Part shown: one piece after another, positions 7,512 to 15,700 of the stretch
Numbering within the stretch: position 1 is the stretch's first letter
Layout of the letters: every line of letters starts with the position of its first letter
Assembly (NCBI GenBank): GCA_038106185.1
Contig: JAYODE010000036.1
Coordinates: 1-35,976, forward strand
Direction: 5' to 3'
Origin: UBA4582 sp038106185
GTDB taxonomy: Bacteria; Pseudomonadota; Gammaproteobacteria; Pseudomonadales; Azotimanducaceae
DNA: 35,976 nucleotides
Notes under the pieces: generated by a model
Told to the model about the DNA's origin: nothing
The model's input: only the letters and a program-made list of their open reading frames with translations
The model's database searches: none
Position numbers and translations under genes: made by a program

Positions 7512-8333
7512 ATGCGACTCATCATAATTAGCCTTGCCCTGCTCTTAATCGCCGGCTGCGCCAGCGAAACAGAGGAAGACCTCGAAGCCACAGAACTGGA
7601 ATATTACCAGAGTGCGCAAGGTAGCCTGCGCAGCGCCAACTATGAGGAAGGGGTTAGAAGATTACAGTTACTGGAAGCCAGATTCCCCTTCGGCCGCTAT
7701 GCTGAACAGGCACAGCTGGAAATCATCTACGCCTATTATAAGAGCAGTCAGGCCGAGTCTGCCAGAGCCGCAGCAGATCGATTCATTCGCCTACACCCCC
7801 AACACCCTAATGTTGACTATGCCTACTACCTGCGTGGCATGGCTTCCTTTGACGAAGATCAGAATTTTATTGCCCAGTTTCTGCCATTGGACCCTTCCAC
7901 CCGTGATCCGGGCGCCGCGCGAGAATCTTTCAATGATTTCAGTCTACTGATCTCACGCTACCCAGAGAGCCAGTACGCGCCAGATGCGCAAAAACGTATG
8001 GTCTATCTGCGAAATCTTTTAGCCCGCGCTGAAATCAATGTCGCCCGCTATTATATTTACCGCGGCGCCTATATTGCGGCCGCCAACCGAGGCCGCTACG
8101 TCTTTGAAAATTTCCAGGAGACGCCTTCTGTACCGGAAGCACTCGCCGTTATGGTGGAATCCTACCAATTGCTGAACATGCCAGAGCTGGCTGAAGAGGC
8201 CTTGTTGGTACTCACCAGTAATTACCCTGACTATGGCGCTCTCGACAAGAACGGTAAACTGAAACCAAGCGCCTCAGTCAAAACTAACGAAAGGTCATGG
8301 ATCAGCCGCCTGACGTTTGGCTTAATGGGGTAA
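7512..8333 (+). CDS. bamD: BamD (ComL), outer-membrane assembly lipoprotein
   Basis: BamD is the essential lipoprotein of the BAM complex, which inserts beta-barrel proteins in the outer membrane; it binds BamA from the periplasmic side. A lipoprotein signal ends in LLLIAGC with the lipidated cysteine at residue 16. The rest is TPR repeats characteristic of BamD (YYQSAQGSLRSANYEEGVRRLQLLEARFPFGRYAEQAQLEIIYAYYKS). At 273 residues it is slightly longer than E. coli BamD (245). The start is the ATG at 7512; a TTG nine bases upstream has no better signal. No strong ribosome-binding site is visible. It leads into pilS, 12 nt downstream. Confidence 0.95.
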   Translation: MRLIIISLALLLIAGCASETEEDLEATELEYYQSAQGSLRSANYEEGVRRLQLLEARFPFGRYAEQAQLEIIYAYYKSSQAESARAAADRFIRLHPQHPNVDYAYYLRGMASFDEDQNFIAQFLPLDPSTRDPGAARESFNDFSLLISRYPESQYAPDAQKRMVYLRNLLARAEINVARYYIYRGAYIAAANRGRYVFENFQETPSVPEALAVMVESYQLLNMPELAEEALLVLTSNYPDYGALDKNGKLKPSASVKTNERSWISRLTFGLMG

Positions 8334-8345
8334 ACTATTGGCAGA

Positions 8346-9941
8346 ATGGCTATCGCAGAAGACGGATTTGAAGCGCAACACAGCCTCCAACGCTCGACAA
8401 TACTGCGGGTCTATAATTACTATCGCATTCTAATCTCGTTTCTGTTCCTGTTCTTGTTTCTCGATAGCCACTTTAGTACGTTTATCGGCAAGTTCAATCC
8501 TGATCTGTTTCGTACCACCAGCCTGATCTACCTGGCCCTGAATATTACCGTTGGCCTCGGAACCCTGTTCGTCAGCAGAGCCTGGCTAAGCAAAACCAGC
8601 CTGTCGTTCACCATCCTACTGGCTGACATTATCCTTCTGACCTTGCTGATTTTTGCCAGCGGTGGCGTCAGCTCCGGCCTCGGCAACTTCCTGATCTTCA
8701 CTTGCGCTTTTAGTGGCAGTTTAATCTTGGGCCGTATCTCCAGCACTCTACCCGCAATCGCTGTCATTCTGGTGGTCTATGCCGAGCTCTATCTGTTCTT
8801 TTATGACATCAACGATCTACAGAGTTTCTTTCAAGCCGGCTTACTCGGCGTCATCTTCTTCGTTGCCAATGTTTTCTTTCAGACGGCATCGCTGCAACTG
8901 CGAAAGACAGAGACGGCAGTCGTTACCCTGGAGCAGATTAATCAGCTGATTATCGACACCATGAAAACCGGCGTAGTGGTAGTTGCCAGCAATGGCGGAA
9001 TCAGGTCGATCAATCGCGCCGGCGAACGATTTCTGCGCATTCCTTCGCAACCGGCGATCGCCCGCGACCGACTGCCCTACCGCCTCGCCGACAAACTCAA
9101 AGACTGGCAAGCCAATCGTGAAACTCACTCACTGACATTCCACATTCAAGAAAACTCGCCTCAGCTGATCGCGTCTTTCTCGACACTTGAATCAACCAAT
9201 AGCGAAGAAGATACCTTGATCTTCATCGAGGACAGCACTGAGGTCCAACGTCAGGCACAACAACTCAAACTGGCGGCACTTGGCCGACTGGCAGCGAGTA
9301 TTGCTCATGAGATCAGAAATCCACTTGGCGCTATCAGCCATGCAGCCCAGTTGCTGGCGGAATCGCAGCAACTGAATAAAGGCGATGCCAGATTAAGCGA
9401 AATCATTCAGAGTCATTGCGTTCGAATGAATGATGTCGTTGAAAATGTTCTGAACATGTCTCGGCGTAAAAATGCCAAACCCAAACTCTTACAATTAAAG
9501 CCCTGGATTGAAGGTTTCATCGCCGATTTCAGCGCCGGGCAAACGGGCAAAGTCTACATAGACACGGATATTGAACCCAATGATATCCGCTTAAGCGTTG
9601 ACCCAGTCCACTTGTCTCAGATCCTTAGTAATCTTAGCCAGAACGGCCTACGATACAGTGAGAAAAAGACGGGCGAGGCTCGAGTTTTACTGCGCGGCAG
9701 GATTGACCCGGCGTCAAACAAGCCTTATCTGGAAGTCATTGACTACGGTGAAGGCGTAGACCCGGCGATCGCGCACAATCTGTTCGAGCCCTTCTATACG
9801 ACAGAGACGACGGGCACAGGGCTGGGCCTGTACTTGTCGATGGATCTGTGTGAGGCTAACCATGCAAGACTCAGTTACTCTCAAACTCCTGACGGCGGCA
9901 GCTGTTTTCGCATCTCGTTTCTCGAACCATCCCGACTGTAA
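8346..9941 (+). CDS. pilS: PilS, membrane sensor histidine kinase controlling type IV pili
   Basis: PilS senses pilin levels in the inner membrane in Pseudomonas and phosphorylates or dephosphorylates PilR. The N-terminal 190 residues contain about six membrane segments (from ILRVYNYYRILISFLFLFLFL). A PAS-like region follows (INQLIIDTMKTGVVVVASNGGIRSINRAGE). The H-box LAASIAHEIRNPLGAISHAAQLL has the phosphoacceptor at His321. The ATP-binding domain carries the N-box QNGLRYS, DYGEG and TGTGLGLYL. Length is 531, as in Pseudomonas PilS. pilR starts 12 nt downstream, so the pair is one transcription unit, possibly with bamD. Confidence 0.95.
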   Translation: MAIAEDGFEAQHSLQRSTILRVYNYYRILISFLFLFLFLDSHFSTFIGKFNPDLFRTTSLIYLALNITVGLGTLFVSRAWLSKTSLSFTILLADIILLTLLIFASGGVSSGLGNFLIFTCAFSGSLILGRISSTLPAIAVILVVYAELYLFFYDINDLQSFFQAGLLGVIFFVANVFFQTASLQLRKTETAVVTLEQINQLIIDTMKTGVVVVASNGGIRSINRAGERFLRIPSQPAIARDRLPYRLADKLKDWQANRETHSLTFHIQENSPQLIASFSTLESTNSEEDTLIFIEDSTEVQRQAQQLKLAALGRLAASIAHEIRNPLGAISHAAQLLAESQQLNKGDARLSEIIQSHCVRMNDVVENVLNMSRRKNAKPKLLQLKPWIEGFIADFSAGQTGKVYIDTDIEPNDIRLSVDPVHLSQILSNLSQNGLRYSEKKTGEARVLLRGRIDPASNKPYLEVIDYGEGVDPAIAHNLFEPFYTTETTGTGLGLYLSMDLCEANHARLSYSQTPDGGSCFRISFLEPSRL

Positions 9942-9953
9942 TAAGGGTGGATC

Positions 9954-11369
9954 ATGCTAGAAAAATGCGCCCTGATCGTTGACGACGAACCAGACATTCG
10001 TGAGCTGCTTGAAATCACCCTGGGCAGAATGGCCATCGAGACTCGCAGCGCTGCTGACCTGAAAGCCGCTCGCAAGCTGCTGGCGGAACAGACCTTTGAC
10101 TTTTGCCTGACCGACATGAAACTGCCTGACGGCAATGGCATCTCGCTGATTGAACACATACAACTGCGACACCCTAATCTTCCAGTCGCTATGATCACGG
10201 CCCACGGCAATATGGAGTCCGCGGTTGATGCACTCAAGGCTGGCGCTTTTGATTTCGTCTCAAAACCGGTCAATCTCGAGTTGCTGCGTCATCTGGTCGA
10301 TACGGCACTGAACCTTAAGCCATTCAACTCAGAGGCCAATACTTGCAAGGCGAATGATCTGCTATTGGGTAAATCCGAGGCAATGGACGCTCTGAGACGA
10401 CAAATTACCAAACTGGCTCGAAGCCGTGCACCGATTTATATCAGCGGCGAGTCTGGCAGTGGCAAAGAGCTGGTCGCTCGGCTGATTCACAGTCAGGGGC
10501 CTCATGGCAATGCGCCTTTTATCCCGGTTAACTGCGGTGCGATTCCAACGGAGCTGATGGAAAGTGAGTTTTTTGGTCACGTCAAGGGAAGCTTCAGCGG
10601 CGCTGTCAGCGATAAAGAGGGGCTGTTTCAGGCGGCTAATGGTGGCACCTTGTTTCTTGACGAAGTAGCCGACTTGCCCCTTGCTATGCAGGTCAAACTG
10701 CTTCGAGGTATTCAGGAAAAAGCGATACGTCCGGTTGGTGCACAGCAGGAGATACCCGTCGATGTGCGTATTCTGAGTGCGACTCATAAGAATCTCGCCA
10801 TTGAGGTTGAGACTAATCGCTTTCGCCAGGATTTGTATTATCGAATCAATGTTATTGAGCTCAAGGTGCCGAGCCTGAGGACTCGCATCGACGATATTGA
10901 GGAACTGGCCGCCTACTTTCTTCAGCGCGTGGAACGAGACTACTCCCAGCCGCCGACCGTTATCAGCGCGGCAGCGCTGAAGACATTGCAGCAATATCAC
11001 TTTCCCGGCAATGTGCGCGAGCTGGAAAACATTTTGGAACGCGCCTTCACACTCTGTGAAAACAACGTCATCGAACCCAGAGACTTAAACCTGGACCAAT
11101 CGTCGGGTAAGGCCAGCGAGGCGAGGACCCAAGGCGTCAAATCCTTGACTCCAAACGAATTAAAGCAAGGCTCGAGCGAACCACGCAACAATACAGACAC
11201 GCCACCTGACAACGTCGAGTCACTGGAAGCCTATCTCGAGGATATTGAAAAACAGTTAATCATCGAGACCCTGGAATCCACCCGCTGGAACAAAACCGCA
11301 GCCGCAAAAAAACTGGGCATTACCTTCAGGGCATTGCGCTACAAGTTGAAAAAGCTCGGCCTTGAGTGA
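9954..11369 (+). CDS. pilR: PilR, sigma54-dependent response regulator of type IV pilus genes
   Basis: PilR is an NtrC-type activator that in Pseudomonas turns on the major pilin gene pilA with RpoN. Domain order: receiver with phosphoacceptor Asp54 (CLTDMKLPDG) and acidic pair DDE at 10-12; AAA+ domain with Walker A GESGSGKE (165-172), sigma54-contacting loop GSFSGA (212-217), Walker B GGTLFLDEVADLP and arginine finger region FRQDLYYRINV; C-terminal Fis-type helix-turn-helix (TAAAKKLGITFRALRYKLKKLGL). The sigma54 loop is GSFSGA rather than GAFTGA, a conservative change at the key threonine. A good ribosome-binding site (AAGGGTGG) precedes the ATG. No pilA lies in the window. Confidence 0.96.
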   Translation: MLEKCALIVDDEPDIRELLEITLGRMAIETRSAADLKAARKLLAEQTFDFCLTDMKLPDGNGISLIEHIQLRHPNLPVAMITAHGNMESAVDALKAGAFDFVSKPVNLELLRHLVDTALNLKPFNSEANTCKANDLLLGKSEAMDALRRQITKLARSRAPIYISGESGSGKELVARLIHSQGPHGNAPFIPVNCGAIPTELMESEFFGHVKGSFSGAVSDKEGLFQAANGGTLFLDEVADLPLAMQVKLLRGIQEKAIRPVGAQQEIPVDVRILSATHKNLAIEVETNRFRQDLYYRINVIELKVPSLRTRIDDIEELAAYFLQRVERDYSQPPTVISAAALKTLQQYHFPGNVRELENILERAFTLCENNVIEPRDLNLDQSSGKASEARTQGVKSLTPNELKQGSSEPRNNTDTPPDNVESLEAYLEDIEKQLIIETLESTRWNKTAAAKKLGITFRALRYKLKKLGLE

Positions 11370-11607
11370 CCCTCAACTGCCGAAACCGAAGGTGATGCGC
11401 GCCCCATAACCTGCGTCATATCCTACAAGCCGAGTAGTATCTGGCGCTCACTCGACTCCTTTCTGCGCTGACCGACAATACGGCTTTTGCCACTTCGCCC
11501 ACTAGACTGACACCCCTCATGATGACGAATAATGCTGGCTCTGAGCAATTTGAACTAAGTTGTTTTGGCTATTTAGCGCTGGCGATGCCATCACCGAGAC
11601 CCGGTTT
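11370..11607. other. Intergenic stretch between pilR and fimT
   Basis: I find no convincing gene, sigma54 promoter (GG-N10-GC) or intrinsic terminator here. An in-frame TTG at 11560 extends the fimT reading frame by 16 residues but is not the preferred start. Confidence 0.4.
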
Positions 11608-12195
11608 ATGCACCATGTTAAGCGCTATTCCACCTCGATCAGCCTTGCCGGCTTTACCTTGATGGAGCTGCTGGTTTGGTTTGGCATCAGCATGGCCTGC
11701 ATCAACTTGGCACTGCCGGGACTTCAGCGCCTGCTCCATAGGAGCCAGGCAACGGCACAAATTACCTGGCTGGTTACCGCAGTGCACTACACTCGACACG
11801 CAGCCATTCAGCATCGCGCCACTGTGACTCTGTGCCCTTCCAAAGTTGCGGGGAAGGGCTGCAATGGTCAGTGGCACGAAGGTCTGCTGGTTTTTATTGA
11901 CCGCAACCGGGATGGGCGTTTCAATCAGAAAGATCAAGTACTCAGCCGTCAGCCAGCGCTGAATACCGCTGGCACTATTCGTTGGCGTTCATTTCGCAAC
12001 CGGCCTTATTTGCAAATGACTGAAGCAGGTCATACTAACTACCAGAACGGCAACTTTATTTACTGCTCAAATACCGGAGATCCTCGACTCGCACGCAGAA
12101 TCGTCATCAATGTACAGGGGCGCGCCCGCTTGTATCATTCCAAGCACCGCTCGTCAGCCTCTCAACCCGGCCGACAAAAAGCAGCAAGCTGCTAA
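11608..12195 (+). CDS. fimT: FimT/GspH-type minor prepilin with GRxR DNA-binding signature
   Basis: This type IV prepilin-like protein has a short positively charged leader and the PilD cleavage site AG-FTLMELLVWFGIS, with Glu5 present. The body fits the GspH/FimT family: CPSKVAGKGCNGQWHEGLLVFIDRNRDGRF, then GNFIYCSNTGDPRLARRIVINVQGRARL. The tail motif GRAR matches the GRxR motif reported for DNA-binding FimT proteins of the competence type IV pilus. The start ATG at 11608 gives 195 residues and a normal leader. It lies downstream of pilR on the strand opposite to the other minor pilins, as fimT does in Pseudomonas. The C-terminal 15 residues are a basic, low-complexity extension. Confidence 0.82.
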   Translation: MHHVKRYSTSISLAGFTLMELLVWFGISMACINLALPGLQRLLHRSQATAQITWLVTAVHYTRHAAIQHRATVTLCPSKVAGKGCNGQWHEGLLVFIDRNRDGRFNQKDQVLSRQPALNTAGTIRWRSFRNRPYLQMTEAGHTNYQNGNFIYCSNTGDPRLARRIVINVQGRARLYHSKHRSSASQPGRQKAASC

Positions 12196-12213
12196 TCCTC
12201 ATCGCCAATTACC

Positions 12214-12242
12214 CCAAACGCTGCAGTGCAGACAAAGTTTGG
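12214..12242. other. Inverted repeat between convergent fimT and the pilY2-position gene
   Basis: CCAAAC and GTTTGG arms enclose 17 nt that themselves contain CTGC-A-GTGCAG. There is no T-run on either side, so this is not a typical intrinsic terminator. It could still be a weak bidirectional transcript end. Confidence 0.25.
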
Positions 12243-12262
12243 CGCCATCTTGGCCTGGTCGA

Positions 12263-12622
12263 CTAGTAGTCCTCTTGAGAGCCCGAGCCTTCTATCACTC
12301 GAATCTCTGTCACTCTAAGACCGGTGTCCTGCTGAATATACTTAACCGCCACAAACATCCCTCGAGACAGCATCTCCACCGTGCCACCAATCACGTCGCG
12401 CCACTCTACTTTTGGTGGCTCAAACGCTGGCCCCAGATCATAGTGAACACTTCCTATCACAGCGCGACGCTCTATCAGATCTAACTCCGTCAACCATCCT
12501 ACCGCAGCGTTAAAGGCCGCTGGTTCCGACATGTTCTCCAGGTTGTTTGACTCTGCTGCGGCCAAGCTCCCCGTTAGGCCAAAGTTGGCTATCAAGATCA
12601 ACCACATCACTGTTTTTTTCAT
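12263..12622 (-). CDS. Small secreted protein in the pilY2 position
   Basis: This 119-residue protein has a clear signal peptide (MKKTVMWLILIANFGLTGSLAAAE). The mature part of about 95 residues has no motif I recognise. It includes a short helical segment (AAFNAAVGWLTELDLIERRAVI) and beta-like segments (VEWRDVIGGTVEMLSRGMFVAVKYIQ). A good ribosome-binding site (AGGGAG) precedes the ATG at 12622. It sits 83 nt after the pilY1 stop on the same strand, the place of pilY2 in Pseudomonas. I cannot confirm homology to PilY2 from sequence alone; position and export suggest a helper of pilus-tip assembly or PilY1. No cysteines are present in the mature part. Confidence 0.6.
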   Translation of the reverse strand: MKKTVMWLILIANFGLTGSLAAAESNNLENMSEPAAFNAAVGWLTELDLIERRAVIGSVHYDLGPAFEPPKVEWRDVIGGTVEMLSRGMFVAVKYIQQDTGLRVTEIRVIEGSGSQEDY

Positions 12623-12705
12623 GACTCGCTCCCTGAGTGATGACATGCTTATTCTCGCTCCATTTTTTTCTCGCTTTAAAGAGGTATTCCGGCGGGCTTT
12701 ACCCA

Positions 12706-15700
12706 CTAGTCCACAGAATCCAACTGCTTCCAAGACAAACGACCCGTATAGACACCTTGCTGAGTATTGGTCAGCGTCATATTGAGTGACTGATCACTGA
12801 GTTGAGTCACCCGTTGTGCACCGATAAAGGCGGAATCTGAGGGTACCGAGTCCTCAAACCGTATACCGGCAACAGCCACCCCGTTCGCCTGATCATTGAC
12901 ATCAAAGGCTCCATCCTTATTCAGGTCAAATACCGCGCTGTTACTAAAACAACTGGCGCCACCCGTCGCAGGGCAAAAGGCCAGACCAAATCCTCCGTCG
13001 ACCTGAACGCAGCTGTTGGTGCCGCGAGGTATTACACTGTTAACAAAGGCAACGTCACCCCTGAGCTGGATGTTCCGCACTGCTCGCTCACCAGGGAACT
13101 CAGGTAAGTCTGTACCTTGAACACCCCCTGCAGGCACGGCATCCAGATGGATGTACCAGCCCCTCTTGCCGCCACCCAACAGGTAGTCAACCGGGTTGTT
13201 CGACAGGGTGCGAACCAGACCCTGGACTGGATCAGCCAAATTGGTGTAGCGCTGCTGTACCAGATCATTGACGTCAATCAGCTCAGGACCCAGCCGATCC
13301 CACAGCCCATAAATTGATTGTATGCTGGTATCTGAGCCATCCGGCACAGTGACGTAACTGCCGGTACCGAAAATCACCAGATAGCCGTCTTCCTGAGTCG
13401 GATGAGGCGCGACGATAGGCTGGCTGGTGATTGGCTGACCTATGCCGGCGGTATACTCGGCTTTGAATATTTTAGTTGAGGTCCACTCCGAAAAATCGTC
13501 GGAACGCAGGTCAAAACGATAGAAGTTGCCAAAGGTATCACCGGCGTAAGCATAGTCAACCGTACCATTACCATCTATATCAATGGCCCTGGGGGTACCC
13601 AAACCGTTGGGGTAACCACCCTCAGCGCCAAACCCGGTATCAATCTTGACGAAATCCTGTCGACCGATACATTCTTCCGGCAAATCACCGTTAAGAATGG
13701 TGTTGTGAATCATATCCGGATGACACCAGATTCCATCTGCACCCTGATCCACCAACAGTACAAAGAGTTTCGCGATGCCAGCCGTACTGTTATAGCCATT
13801 GCCAAAAATAGCGACCCACTCATTCTCACCATTTCTCTTGAGATTGCTCATCGAGATTGTTGGTACGCTGAACGAATAGCCCAAGTCTTTCACCGGTTGC
13901 GGCACATCCTGCAGGTCTCTGCGTTGCCCACCATCGGCTGCAGTCAAAGGCTCGATGGTCGTCACATCCGCCACAGTCACCGGAATCGTCGGATAGCTGT
14001 CATCCGCATCGGTAAATTCCCAGAGCGCGACATCGGCGGCCGTCGCTTCGCTGAATCTGGTTGGGTCAGTCACATTTAGCGCAAAATAGGCTTTGCCACC
14101 CGCGCCCTGGCCACCAACCAACAAGGTCGTCCATTCTCGATTGCCATCAAGATTCGCGTCCATATAAACATCATTGATTGCCGGCGTTAGATCCACAAAG
14201 AATCGATGACTGTACTGATAATCAAGCAGTTCGGTGATTTTCCTGCTGTACCTGCCCACCATCAGATTGTTGGGTACATAGGCGATAAGCTCGCGGCCAT
14301 TATTGGCATTAAATCCATGAAGCATGCCATCGTTAGCCGCCACATAGACGACCCGCTCACGCGCGCCGAACTCCGCTTTAAACTCTGCGTAGGGTTCATC
14401 CTGAGGATAGGGGCTCAGCGTTCTGCGCAGCCGGTCAGGCGCACCCACAAACACAGGCGCAGAATGCACCAGATCTCCCAGGCGCCCGCCTGTGACTGGA
14501 CGTTCGCGAAAATCGCCAAAGGGACGCTCTAAACTAGGGTCGCCTCGAAGATAATTAACACGTGCACTGATCTGCTCGAGTTTGACCGCCTCACTGGCTC
14601 CGGGATCAGCAACAAATAATTTTCGCTGCTCTGAATTCAATGTCTCAGGACGGAATTTAATACCCGTATTATTCAAGCGATCGAGGGTAATAATCTGTCG
14701 ATCAGTTGCTGCCAGGGTATCAAGGGTCTTGCTGGCTTCCCATACTGGCACAGGATCTAAGCCTGCTGCAGATATCGCCTGCGCAACCAGGTTACCCGCA
14801 TTAGTCTTGGTGTTATAAAAAGCTCTGAAAATCAGGGTCCCCGCTTGAACTTCTTGAGAGTTGAAACTCACGGCTGATGCCGTGCCGCTACCTTGGGAAA
14901 ACTCTTCAAAAGCCGAAGTCAGTGCCTGCGTCAGTTCATTGACACTGGAGGCATCCAGATATTCACCACGACCATTAAACGCAGCATGGCGAAGATCGTC
15001 GATCTTTGCTGGCGTGCGCGCATCGGCGGTTGGGTCTCCCCAATCAAATGTGCCGGGCGTACCTGCGACAAATACCGGCGGTGTATCAATAAAGCCCTTG
15101 GCTCCAAATCCGATAGTGTAAGTGGTCATATGCTGATGCATGTACTCATTACCGCCGAGCTCAAAGGCTGACGTGCTGGCACCCGCCTTATCACGACTAC
15201 TGGTGGCCACCTGATTTGGCAAGGCAGGATGTAAATCATATTCATAATAGTACATGGCAATATCTGCGAGGGTATCTCCAGCACCCCCTCCATAAACATC
15301 GCCGTCAAAATTAGTGTCACCGTTAGCATCGTTTTCACCCATATTCGGCGGCTGGTTACCACTCCAGGTGCCATCAGTGAGCATCAGGGTAAAGTTCTGC
15401 TGACAATTGCCTGCAGGCGCGGGTAAAATGGGACAATCTGCATATCCGTTTGCATCAACCGCACCCGGTGCAGATATTTTATTTGAGCCAAATATGTCTT
15501 GCTTTTCACAGGCATAATAACGCCCCGCATCCCGCAACTTGACTCGCAAGGGCGTACCACCCAGTGTTGGCGACAGATAAATGGCATCGAGCAAACTGGC
15601 CTTGGCCCCCGTACGCTCCGATGTATTCATTGAGATGATTTTTCGGTTGTAACCATCATCGTTCAATAGCGCATAGCCCATACGCAGGCTTTCGCTTTTC

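Noticed and set aside
11370..11607. Sigma54 promoter for fimT, expected because pilR is next door
   Set aside because: I looked for GG-N10-GC with TGGCAC/TTGCA context here and upstream of fimU and pilE and found none convincing.
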